From NCBI GenBank assembly GCA_007128865.1, contig SKWP01000100.1, positions 1 through 8,731 of the forward strand: a stretch of 8,731 nucleotides of DNA, written 5' to 3'. This document shows, one piece after another, positions 1 through 6,660 of the stretch. The stretch's first letter is position 1. Each line of letters opens with the position of its first letter. The stretch comes from Paracoccaceae bacterium (lineage in GTDB: Bacteria > Pseudomonadota > Alphaproteobacteria > Rhodobacterales > Rhodobacteraceae). The position numbers and the translations under genes are program-made. The notes below the pieces were generated by a model. That model did not search any database, was not told the origin of the DNA, and worked only from the letters and a program-made list of their open reading frames with translations.

Positions 1-50
1 AACAGCAGACCGTCCAGCGCGGCGGCTGCATCGGGATAGATCTTGTTCAT
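1..50 (-). CDS. CoA-transferase subunit A, N-terminal fragment (probable 3-oxoacid CoA-transferase)
   Basis: Only the first 16 codons are inside the window; the gene runs off the left edge. The reverse strand reads ATG at 50-48 and gives MNKIYPDAAAALDGLL, which resembles the start of subunit A of succinyl-CoA:3-ketoacid CoA-transferase (typical pattern M-K-V-Y-x-x-A-x-x-A-L-x-G-L-L). That enzyme moves CoA from succinyl-CoA to acetoacetate in the cytoplasm. The start is well supported: GGGAG at 56-60 lies 5 nt upstream of the ATG, and a good promoter lies just above it. The family call rests on 16 residues and is an inference; another CoA-transferase alpha subunit (for example of beta-ketoadipate catabolism) is possible. 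The catalytic Glu is in the beta subunit, outside this window. Confidence 0.65.
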   Translation of the reverse strand, partial: MNKIYPDAAAALDGLL

Positions 51-83
51 GGTCGCTCCCTGTGCACTGCGATGCCAGCATGG

Positions 84-111
84 GTTAGACGCCCGCCGGA
101 AGCGAAGTCAA
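84..111 (-). promoter_or_regulatory. Candidate sigma-70 promoter for the left-edge CoA-transferase gene
   Basis: On the minus strand, TTGACT (106-111) is followed after 16 bp by TCTAAC (84-89). These match 5/6 and 4/6 of the sigma-70 consensus. Transcription would start near 77, leaving a leader of about 27 nt that contains the GGGAG ribosome site at 56-60. The spacing to the start codon supports the call, but it is pattern-based only. Confidence 0.5.
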
Positions 112-167
112 TGCCTGCATGTGCCTCTTGTGCCGCTTGAACCGGTCTGCCCGCCCTTTGCTGCCCC

Positions 168-184
168 CCGCCGCGATGCGGCGG
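168..184. repeat. Perfect 7-bp GC inverted repeat in the divergent spacer
   Basis: CCGCCGC (168-174) and GCGGCGG (178-184) are perfect reverse complements around the 3-nt centre GAT. The repeat lies in the 243-bp spacer between the leftward CoA-transferase gene and the rightward pilin-like gene, upstream of the leftward promoter candidate. No T-run follows on either strand, so it is not an intrinsic terminator. It could be an operator or a chance GC palindrome. The rest of the spacer holds a weak possible -10 (CATAAT, 222-227) for the pilin-like gene without a convincing -35 box. Confidence 0.4.
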
Positions 185-293
185 CATATGGCCGCGCAAT
201 TCGGTCAAATCCGGGTTACGCCATAATCGCAGCAAATTTTCGGCATTTTCGAAGGGTATCCGTTCCCCGGTAAAGCCGCTTTGCGAGACCGCT

Positions 294-1046
294 ATGTTGG
301 GCAGGTTCATAAGGGAAGAGAAGGGCGCAGTCGCTTCGGAATGGGTGATCCTGACCGCGGCCACGGTCGGTATCGGCGTGGCCGTGGCGGCCAGTGTGGG
401 TTCGGGTTCGCTTTCGCTTGGCAGCACGATCAGCGCGGCGCTCAGCGGTGCCGGTCAGGCGACGTCCAACGCTTTGGGTGGCACCCTCAAGACCCTCATG
501 GCGCTGGCATTCGACGAGGACGAGGATTTCGACGGCTGGTCGGAAAAGCGCAAGGGAAACAGTGACTATCTGGGCAACTTCCTTGGCCCCTTTGCCGGCT
601 CGGACGCCGAACTGACGCGCATGATCGATCTGCCGCCGGGCGCGACCGAGGCGAAGATCGAATTCGATCTGCTGATTCTCGACAGCTGGGATGCCAACAG
701 CCCGCAATGGTCGAGCGGCCGTGGCGACGGCATGGCGCTTACCATCGACGGCAAGGAAGTCGCGTTCGAGCTCTTCGCACACAGTGTCCGCAGCAGCAGC
801 GACAACTGGGGTCACGACCGCGAAAGCACCGTGACCATCGGCGGCACCGAATACCGCACGACCATGGTTCTTGCCGATCAGGGCAGGATGTACGGCAACA
901 CCTGGCCCGATCAGGTCTGGACCGTTCAGGTCGAGGCCACCAACCCGCCGCCCGGCGGGTTCCGGTTCGGCCTGAATTCCACCACCGATCAGGGCATCAG
1001 GGATGAATCCTTCGGTGTGAACAACTTTTCGGTACAGGCGCGGTAA
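294..1046 (+). CDS. Flp-like (type IVb) prepilin N-terminus fused to a large C-terminal beta-rich domain
   Basis: 250 residues. Residues 1-11 form a short charged leader (R4, R7, E8, E9, K10) ending in Gly11. Then comes G11|AVASE16W and a hydrophobic helix to about residue 35. This is the class III prepilin pattern: peptidase cleavage after Gly, Glu at +5, aromatic at +6. Flp pilins are usually about 50-70 residues, so the 180 extra residues are unusual. A Gly/Ser/Ala linker (36-66) leads to an acidic stretch (FDEDEDFDGW, 73-82) and a cysteine-free domain. That domain contains YLGNFLGPF (92-100), LPPGA (113-117), FDLLILDSWD (124-133) and ends with DESFGVNNFSV (237-247). The D-S-W-D and D-E-S-(W/F)-G-(I/V)-x-N pattern recalls a module seen in secreted, often calcium-binding, marine bacterial proteins; that link is from memory. 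Expected location is the inner membrane or an extracellular fibre with the C-terminal domain outside. No tad/pilus genes are in the window. The ribosome site is weak (GAG at 285-287). The hydrophobic N-terminus could instead be a plain membrane anchor. Confidence 0.8.
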   Translation: MLGRFIREEKGAVASEWVILTAATVGIGVAVAASVGSGSLSLGSTISAALSGAGQATSNALGGTLKTLMALAFDEDEDFDGWSEKRKGNSDYLGNFLGPFAGSDAELTRMIDLPPGATEAKIEFDLLILDSWDANSPQWSSGRGDGMALTIDGKEVAFELFAHSVRSSSDNWGHDRESTVTIGGTEYRTTMVLADQGRMYGNTWPDQVWTVQVEATNPPPGGFRFGLNSTTDQGIRDESFGVNNFSVQAR

Positions 1047-1055
1047 CGGTTGGCC

Positions 1056-1091
1056 AAGGGCGGCTCAGGACTGATCCGGTGCCGCCTTTTT
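1056..1091 (+). terminator. Rho-independent terminator for the pilin-like gene, embedded in the 3' end of topA
   Basis: GGCGGC (1059-1064) pairs with GCCGCC (1081-1086) and is followed directly by TTTTT (1087-1091). Inside the loop, GGA (1068-1070) pairs with TCC (1075-1077) around CTGA, and C1066 can pair with G1079. The stem begins 12 bp after the pilin-like stop codon. It spans the topA stop codon (1065-1067), so it lies partly within topA coding sequence. On the minus strand the stem is followed only by CTTGGCC, so it should work mainly for the rightward transcript. Confidence 0.65.
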
Positions 1092-3689
1092 CGCCCTGGC
1101 CCTCGGTGCCTTGCCGGCCTTTCCGGCCTTGCCCGCAGACTTCCCCGCCGCAGCGGTTGTCTTGCCCGTCCTGGCGCCGGCCTTTGCGGGCTTTCTTGCC
1201 CCGGCCTTGCCGGTGGCGGCCTTGGCCTTCAGCAATTCGACGGCTTCCTCGGCGGTCACCGCGGCCGGGTCGCTTCCCTTTGGCAAGGTGGCGTTGATCT
1301 TGCCCCATTTGACATAGGGTCCATAGCGCCCTTCCATCACCGACATCGCGCCGCCTTCGGGGTGATCGCCCAGTTCGCGCAGCGGTGCGACGGCTGCGCC
1401 GCGGCCGCCCCGGCCGGCAAGCTTGCGCGCCAGAACCTCGACCGCACGGTTCATGCCGATGGTAAACACCTCGTCCGCCTCGGGAAGATTAGCATAGACC
1501 TTGCCATGGCGCACATAAGGGCCGTACCGGCCGATGCCGGCCTCGACCGCTTCGCCGTCTTCGGGGTGGCGGCCGATCTCGCGCGGGAGAGACAGCAGCA
1601 TCAACGCCCGTTCCAGCGTCATTTCATCGGCAGACCACCCTTTCGGCAGGCTTGCACGCGGGGGCTTTGGGGTTTCCTCGCCCACCTCGCCGCGCTGCAC
1701 ATAGGGGCCGAACCGGCCGGTGCGCAGGGTGATAGGATCGCCGTCGTCATGCCCCAGCAGCCGGCCGTCGCCCGCCAGATCGGCGGCCTCGCCATCGGGC
1801 GCCGACAGCGGGCGGGTATAGCGGCAATCCGGATAGTTGGAGCAGCCGATGAACGCCCCGCCCGACCGTGCCGTGCGCAGCGAAAGCCGCCCCGCATTGC
1901 AGGACGGACACAGGCGCGGGTCGCCACCGTCTTCGCGCGCCGGGTAGAGATGCGGCGCCAGAACCTCGTCGATCTGTTCGAGTACCTCGGTGATCCTGAG
2001 TTCCGAGGTTTCGTCCAGCGCGGCGCGAAAATCCCGCCAGAACCGGTCCAGCACCTGTTTCCAGTCCTGTTCCCCGGCCGAGATATCGTCGAGCTGCGCC
2101 TCCAGCTGGGCGGTAAAGTCGTAGCCGACATAACGGCGGAAGTAGTTGATCAGAAAGATCGTCACCAGCCGCCCCTTGTCTTCGGGAATCAGCCGGTTCC
2201 GGTCTTTTCGGACATAGCCGCGCTCCTGGATCGTGGACACGATCGAGGCATAGGTGGAAGGCCGGCCGATACCGATTTCTTCCATCTTCTTGACCAGCGT
2301 CGCCTCCGTGTAGCGCGGCGGCGGCTGGGTGAAATGCTGTTCGGGTGTGACGGATCGGCGGTCCAGCGCATCGCCCTCGGCCATCTGCGGCAGGCGGCGG
2401 CCGTCTTCGCCCTCGTCGTCGTCGCGGCCTTCCTCGTAGACGCGCAGGAAGCCGTCGAACAGCACCACCTGCCCGGTGGCCCGCAGCCCCACCTGGCCGT
2501 CGCCGCTGGCAATCTCCACCGTGGTGCGTTCGAGCCGCGCAGCCTCCATCTGGCAGGCAATGGTCCGCTTCCAGATCAGTTCATAGAGCTTGCGCTGATC
2601 GGCATCCGTAAGCTTCAGCTTTTCCGGCGCCACCGAAATGTCGGTCGGCCGGATGCATTCATGCGCTTCCTGGGCGTTCTTGGCCTTGTTCTTGTACATC
2701 CGCGGCGAACCGGGCACGTATTCCGGCCCGAAGCGGGACTTGATCTCGTCGCGGGTGGCCATGACAGCCTCGGGCGCCATGTCGATGCCATCGGTCCGCA
2801 TGTAGGTGATGTGCCCGGCTTCATAGAGCCGCTGGGCGGCGTTCATGCACTGCCGCGCACCCATGCCGAATTTCCTGCTCGCCTCCTGCTGGAGCGTCGA
2901 GGTCATGAAGGGGGCCGAGGGATTGCGGCTTGCTGGCTTCGCCTCGACAGACCGCACCGAAAGCGCGCGGCTGCTGACCGCCTGAACCGCCATTTCCGCC
3001 GCCGTGCTGTCCTTGAGCGCGAACTTGTCCAGCCGTTCGCCGGCAAGGCTGACAAGGCGCGCCTCGAATTCCTGCCCGCGCGGGGTGCGCAGCAGTGCGG
3101 TCACCGTCCAGTATTCCTGGGCGCGAAACGCCTCGATTTCCATCTCGCGTTCGACAATCAGCCGCAGGCAGACCGATTGCACCCGTCCGGCAGACCGCGC
3201 ACCGGGCAGCTTGCGCCACAGCACCGGCGACAGGTTGAAGCCGACAAGATAATCCAGAGCCCGCCGCGCGAGATAGGCGCGCACAAGTTCCATGTCCACG
3301 TCGCGGGGCTTTTTCATCGCCTCGGTCACCGCCGAGCGGGTGATGGCGTTGAAGACCACCCGCTGAACCGGGGTCGTCTTTTTCAGCGCGCGGGATTTGC
3401 GCAGCGCTTCGGTCAGATGCCAGGAAATCGCCTCACCCTCGCGGTCGGGGTCGGTGGCGAGGATCAGCGCATCATCCGACTTGAGCGCATCGGCGATGGC
3501 GCGAAGGTGCTTGCGGCTGTCCGAGGCGACTTCCCACGTCATCTCGAACCCGTTCTCGGGATCGACCGAACCATCCTTGGGCGGCAGGTCGCGAACATGC
3601 CCGTAAGAGGCCAGCACAGTATAGTCAGAACCCAGATACTTGTTGATCGTCCGTGCCTTGGCCGGAGATTCAACGACAACCACGGGCAT
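1065..3689 (-). CDS. topA: DNA topoisomerase I (type IA, omega protein)
   Basis: 874 residues from the ATG at 3687-3689. It relaxes negatively supercoiled DNA by single-strand cleavage through a 5'-phosphotyrosine. Visible landmarks: the Toprim start VVVESPAKA (about 4-12), the acidic TDPDREGEA motif (79-87), and the catalytic Tyr in ITYMRTDG (Tyr296). A four-cysteine zinc-finger motif follows (Cys594, 597, 616, 622). Next are three C-terminal topoisomerase repeats with G-R-(F/Y)-G-P-Y-V cores near 658, 720 and 787, and a Lys/Ala-rich basic tail from about 821. The length is normal for alphaproteobacteria. A TTG two codons upstream (3693-3695) is in frame, but the ribosome site AGAGG (3696-3700) abuts it while sitting 6 nt from the ATG, so the ATG is preferred. 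It has its own promoter candidate and a leader hairpin, and lies 198 bp downstream of the dehydratase gene, so it need not belong to that operon. Confidence 0.98.
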   Translation of the reverse strand: MPVVVVESPAKARTINKYLGSDYTVLASYGHVRDLPPKDGSVDPENGFEMTWEVASDSRKHLRAIADALKSDDALILATDPDREGEAISWHLTEALRKSRALKKTTPVQRVVFNAITRSAVTEAMKKPRDVDMELVRAYLARRALDYLVGFNLSPVLWRKLPGARSAGRVQSVCLRLIVEREMEIEAFRAQEYWTVTALLRTPRGQEFEARLVSLAGERLDKFALKDSTAAEMAVQAVSSRALSVRSVEAKPASRNPSAPFMTSTLQQEASRKFGMGARQCMNAAQRLYEAGHITYMRTDGIDMAPEAVMATRDEIKSRFGPEYVPGSPRMYKNKAKNAQEAHECIRPTDISVAPEKLKLTDADQRKLYELIWKRTIACQMEAARLERTTVEIASGDGQVGLRATGQVVLFDGFLRVYEEGRDDDEGEDGRRLPQMAEGDALDRRSVTPEQHFTQPPPRYTEATLVKKMEEIGIGRPSTYASIVSTIQERGYVRKDRNRLIPEDKGRLVTIFLINYFRRYVGYDFTAQLEAQLDDISAGEQDWKQVLDRFWRDFRAALDETSELRITEVLEQIDEVLAPHLYPAREDGGDPRLCPSCNAGRLSLRTARSGGAFIGCSNYPDCRYTRPLSAPDGEAADLAGDGRLLGHDDGDPITLRTGRFGPYVQRGEVGEETPKPPRASLPKGWSADEMTLERALMLLSLPREIGRHPEDGEAVEAGIGRYGPYVRHGKVYANLPEADEVFTIGMNRAVEVLARKLAGRGGRGAAVAPLRELGDHPEGGAMSVMEGRYGPYVKWGKINATLPKGSDPAAVTAEEAVELLKAKAATGKAGARKPAKAGARTGKTTAAAGKSAGKAGKAGKAPRARAKKAAPDQS

Positions 3690-3695
3690 GCGCAA

Positions 3696-3700
3696 CCTCT
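3696..3700 (-). promoter_or_regulatory. Ribosome binding site that decides the topA start
   Basis: On the minus strand AGAGG is followed by six bases (TTGCGC) and then ATG. It directly touches the alternative in-frame TTG, which would leave no spacer, so initiation at the ATG at 3687-3689 is favoured. Confidence 0.6.
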
Positions 3701-3720
3701 TGTTTCAATACACTGGCGGC

Positions 3721-3757
3721 CCGGAAAGCCGGTATCGGGCGTCCGGCGGCTTTCCGG
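3721..3757 (-). promoter_or_regulatory. Perfect 11-bp stem-loop at the predicted 5' end of the topA transcript
   Basis: CCGGAAAGCCG (3721-3731) and CGGCTTTCCGG (3747-3757) are perfect reverse complements separated by 15 nt. If the upstream promoter candidate is right, transcription starts near 3757, so the RNA would begin with this stem. That would suggest a 5'-stabilising or regulatory leader. There is no following T-run, so it is a poor intrinsic terminator for the upstream dehydratase gene. A factor-dependent 3' end or a DNA-level operator are alternatives. Confidence 0.5.
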
Positions 3758-3763
3758 TCGGGC

Positions 3764-3793
3764 ACCATGTGGCGGTGTTCCGGCGAATGTCAA
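3764..3793 (-). promoter_or_regulatory. Candidate sigma-70 promoter of topA
   Basis: On the minus strand TTGACA (3788-3793, full consensus) is followed after 18 bp by CATGGT (3764-3769, which keeps the A2, T3 and final T of the -10 box). The start point would be near 3757, giving a leader of about 68 nt. Alphaproteobacterial promoters often combine a strong TTGAC with a degenerate -10, which fits, but no other evidence is available. Confidence 0.45.
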
Positions 3794-3887
3794 TGCGACC
3801 GTCTTGCGGCTCCGGCCCGGTGACAGGCCGCGGACCGATGGCGATCAAGGGGCGATACGGGGATGGCCGGAGCCGGCCGCGCCCGGG

Positions 3888-5096
3888 TCAGGCAACGCGA
3901 TAACGGTCGACCACATCCATGTTCAGATCAACGCCGATGCCCGGACGTTCGGGAACTTCCATGTAGCCGTCCACAAGCTTTTCCACCGGCTCGATCAGCA
4001 GATCGTGGCGCAACGGGTTGGGCTGGGACTTGGACCAGTCGCTCTGCATGAACTCGAAGGTCAGGAAGTTCGGCAGCGACACCGCAAACTGCAGGGTAGC
4101 GGCAAGGCACACCGCCGAACAGCTTCCGGTGTGCGGGGCATAGGGAATGTGGAACGCCCGCGACATGGCCCCGATTCGCCGCGCCTCGGTGATGCCGCCG
4201 GCACGCGAGATGTTGGGCTGGATCACATCGATTGCACGGCGGCGCAGGAAGTCCCGCGCGCCGAAGGACATGAAATCCGCCTCGCCGGCGGCAATGCGAA
4301 TGTCGAGATTGTCGGCAAGGTGCACATAGCCGTCTATATCGTTCGGCGCGATCGGCTCCTCGAACCAGAAGATGCCCATCTCCTGCATTGCGCGTCCCAC
4401 ATGAAGCGCGGTGGCGACGTCTTCGCTGTAGGCGCAGTTGGCATCGACCATCAGCCGGACACCATCGCCAACGGCCTCGCGGATGGCCTTGACGAATTCA
4501 ATGTCCAGCTGTGGCTCGGTCAGGTTCCGGCCGATCTTTATCTTCATGGCCTTGAAGCCGGCATCGCGAAAGCCCCGCGCCTGCGCAGTGACTTCATCCA
4601 GCGCCCGGAAGCGCAGCGATGATGCATAGGCATCGAGCCGTTCGTGATGCCGGCCGCCCAGCAAGGTATAAAGGGGAAGGTCCAGAAACCGGCCGGCCAG
4701 ATCCCACAGCGCGATATCGATCCCGCTGATCGCCTCGACAAAGAAACCGCGGTTGTGGCCGCGGTTCATCATCACCCCGAACAGCAGTTCCCAGATCGCT
4801 TCGCGGTCCAGCGGGTCGCGGCCGATCAGCAGGCTGGCAATATCCTCGATCACGGCGCGGGTCGCTGTCGGGGCCAGGCGCACCATGCACTCGCCGACAC
4901 CGCAAAGACCGATATCGGTCTCGATCCGGACCAGCGTGGCGCGATAGCCGCTGAAGATTACATCGGTCAGGTCTGCGGCATGCGGTACGGCCACGGGCGC
5001 GTCGATCTCGTCCTCGATCGGCACGAACAGGCTGATGGGCTCGACCTTGGTGATCTTCATCCGGCGGCGCGGCAGGCTCGGGGCTGGTTCGTTCAT
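3888..5096 (-). CDS. Enolase-superfamily protein, mandelate racemase/muconate lactonizing family (likely acid-sugar dehydratase)
   Basis: 402 residues from the ATG at 5094-5096. Members abstract the alpha-proton of a carboxylate, stabilised by Mg2+, and then dehydrate or epimerise it. The N-terminal cap domain is followed by the barrel. Catalytic positions, numbered from this start: Lys185-x-Lys187 in MKIKIG, metal ligands Asp218 (MVDAN), Glu246 (FWFEEP) and Glu272 (AAGEAD). Then Asp290 (DVIQPN) and His322 (APHTGS), the His-Asp dyad of the mandelate racemase subgroup, and Glu348 (TFEFM). All are present, so the enzyme should be active. The substrate is not readable; many relatives dehydrate aldonates or aldarates. 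The start is uncertain: GGAG (5106-5109) sits 9 nt before this ATG, whereas the longer ATG at 5111 (407 aa) lacks a ribosome site. It is the last gene of the tctB-tctA-dehydratase run, 48 bp after tctA, which suggests the transporter feeds it. Confidence 0.94.
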   Translation of the reverse strand: MNEPAPSLPRRRMKITKVEPISLFVPIEDEIDAPVAVPHAADLTDVIFSGYRATLVRIETDIGLCGVGECMVRLAPTATRAVIEDIASLLIGRDPLDREAIWELLFGVMMNRGHNRGFFVEAISGIDIALWDLAGRFLDLPLYTLLGGRHHERLDAYASSLRFRALDEVTAQARGFRDAGFKAMKIKIGRNLTEPQLDIEFVKAIREAVGDGVRLMVDANCAYSEDVATALHVGRAMQEMGIFWFEEPIAPNDIDGYVHLADNLDIRIAAGEADFMSFGARDFLRRRAIDVIQPNISRAGGITEARRIGAMSRAFHIPYAPHTGSCSAVCLAATLQFAVSLPNFLTFEFMQSDWSKSQPNPLRHDLLIEPVEKLVDGYMEVPERPGIGVDLNMDVVDRYRVA

Positions 5097-5144
5097 GATC
5101 AGGATCTCCATGTTGGCCGGTCATGGATATGGCCGGCAAAGGCG

Positions 5145-6638
5145 TCAGCCCGCCTGCGCTGCCTTGCTCCGGCGATAGTTGCTGACCAGGGCTGCGACGA
5201 CAAACAGCACGATCAGTGCCAGGATGGCCAGTGCATAGGGGCGTTCGACAAAGATCATCGGGCTGCCGTCCGAAAGCAGCAGCGAACGGCGCAGGCTGCG
5301 CTCGATGATAGGCCCGAGGATGAACGCCAGGATGAAGGAAGGCAGCGAAAAGTCGAGCTTCTGCAGGAAGAAGGCAACCACCCCGACCACCAGGGCAAGC
5401 CACAGGCTGAAATGCAGGCCCTGCGAGGCATAGATGCCAACGATCGCCAGCGTCAGCACCACCGGCACCAGAAAGCTGTTGGGAACGGTCAGCGCCCGCG
5501 CAAACAGGTTCGTCACCAGACGGCCGGCAAGATACATCATCACCGTGGCGACCAGAAAGCCGACAAAGACACCGGTGACAAGCTCCGGGCTGGCCGCAAA
5601 CAGGTTCGGCCCCGGCTGGATGCCGTGGATGATGAAGGCGCCAAGGATAATGGCGGTGGCCGGCGATCCCGGAATGCCCAGCGCCAGCAGCGGCACCAGC
5701 GAACCGCCCACCGTGGCGTTGTTGGCCGATTCCGGCGCGGCGATACCCTCGGGGTTGCCCTTGCCGAAGGTCTCGGGCGAACGGCTCGTCTTCTTCGCCT
5801 GGATGTAGGAGAACCACGAAGCCGGGCCGGCGCCCATGCCGGGAAAGACCCCGACGATCGAGCCGATGCCGGCGCCACGGATCACGGTCCGGAAGACCGA
5901 GCGGAATTCGGCCAGTGTCAGGCCGGTGCTCAGTTTCTTGCTGCCCGAGGAAAAGCGCTTGTCAAGTTCGCGGGACACGATGTTGTAGAGTTCGGAGAAG
6001 GCAAAGAGCCCTGTCATCAGCGCGATCATGCCGATGCCTTCCAGCAGTTCGAGGCGGCCGAAGGTGAAACGCTGCGCCCCGGTGAAGCTGTCCATCCCGA
6101 CGGTGCCGAGCATCAGACCCAGAACCACCGATATCGCACTGCGCACCGCGTTTCGCGAACTCAGCGCTGCAACCGCGATGAGACCGCCGACGCCTATGAG
6201 AAAGAATTCGGGGTCCGAGAACCGCACCGCCAATCGCGCCAGAGGCACCGCGATGAAGATCAGCACGATTCCGCCGAAGATGCCGCCGACAGTCGATGCC
6301 GCCAGCGAATAGCCCAGCGCCTTGCCGGCCATGTCCTGCCGGGCCATGGCGTTGCCGTCGATGGCCGTTGCAACCGCTGCCGGCGTTCCGGGTATGCCAA
6401 GGATGATCGATGAGATCGATCCGCCGTATTCCGCGCCCTGATAGGCCGCGATCAGCATCAGAACCGATGCAAGCGGCGACATGGTATAGGTCAGCGGCAG
6501 CAGAAGCACGATGGCAATGGTTGCGCCAAGTCCCGGAAGCGCACCGATGATCAGCCCGGCCAGCGTGCCGAACAGGATGGCCCCAAGACTGCCGATGGTC
6601 AGCACGCTGGCGAAGTCGGTGAACAGAAAGTCGAACAT
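5145..6638 (-). CDS. tctA: Tripartite tricarboxylate transporter, large membrane subunit TctA
   Basis: 497 residues, the usual size for TctA (about 500). It is a polytopic inner-membrane protein with about 12 hydrophobic segments that drives cation-coupled uptake of carboxylates together with TctB and a periplasmic TctC. The family's internal duplication is visible. The first half has ALPGLGAT (33-40) and GIPGTP (81-86); the second has VFPGMGAG (264-271), PESANNA (302-308) and GIPGSP (321-326). The C-terminus is short and basic (NYRRSKAA). The start is the ATG at 6636-6638, with AAGGA 11 nt upstream. It lies 22 bp after tctB and 48 bp before the dehydratase on the same strand, so one operon is likely. 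TctC is not encoded in the window. Confidence 0.95.
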   Translation of the reverse strand: MFDFLFTDFASVLTIGSLGAILFGTLAGLIIGALPGLGATIAIVLLLPLTYTMSPLASVLMLIAAYQGAEYGGSISSIILGIPGTPAAVATAIDGNAMARQDMAGKALGYSLAASTVGGIFGGIVLIFIAVPLARLAVRFSDPEFFLIGVGGLIAVAALSSRNAVRSAISVVLGLMLGTVGMDSFTGAQRFTFGRLELLEGIGMIALMTGLFAFSELYNIVSRELDKRFSSGSKKLSTGLTLAEFRSVFRTVIRGAGIGSIVGVFPGMGAGPASWFSYIQAKKTSRSPETFGKGNPEGIAAPESANNATVGGSLVPLLALGIPGSPATAIILGAFIIHGIQPGPNLFAASPELVTGVFVGFLVATVMMYLAGRLVTNLFARALTVPNSFLVPVVLTLAIVGIYASQGLHFSLWLALVVGVVAFFLQKLDFSLPSFILAFILGPIIERSLRRSLLLSDGSPMIFVERPYALAILALIVLFVVAALVSNYRRSKAAQAG

Positions 6639-6660
6639 GGCCTGGACGATCCTTGCGCGG

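Noticed and set aside
222..227. CATAAT as a -10 box for the pilin-like gene
   Set aside because: It matches 5/6 of the -10 consensus, but no acceptable -35 lies 16-18 bp upstream (for example TTCGGT or ATTCGG), so it is not listed as a promoter.
3865..3878. GGCCGG-AG-CCGGCC palindrome just after the enolase-family gene, considered as a terminator
   Set aside because: The 2-nt centre forces a short stem and no T-run follows on the minus strand. It is likely a chance GC palindrome.
1050..4622. A 1190-codon open frame on the plus strand, antisense to topA and the enolase-family gene
   Set aside because: It is antisense to two well-supported genes. It starts at a TTG and has the Arg/His/Gly/Pro-rich, domain-free composition typical of mirror frames in GC-rich coding DNA.
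4594..5817. A 407-codon minus-strand frame spanning the tctA/enolase-family junction
   Set aside because: It runs in another frame of the same strand across two real genes and ignores both stop codons. Its composition is Arg/Gly/Ala-biased and it shows no motifs.
4644..6413. A 589-codon plus-strand frame antisense to tctA and the enolase-family gene
   Set aside because: Its composition is low-complexity Gln/Asp/His/Arg-rich with no domain, and it lies wholly opposite genes with clear families. It is a shadow frame.
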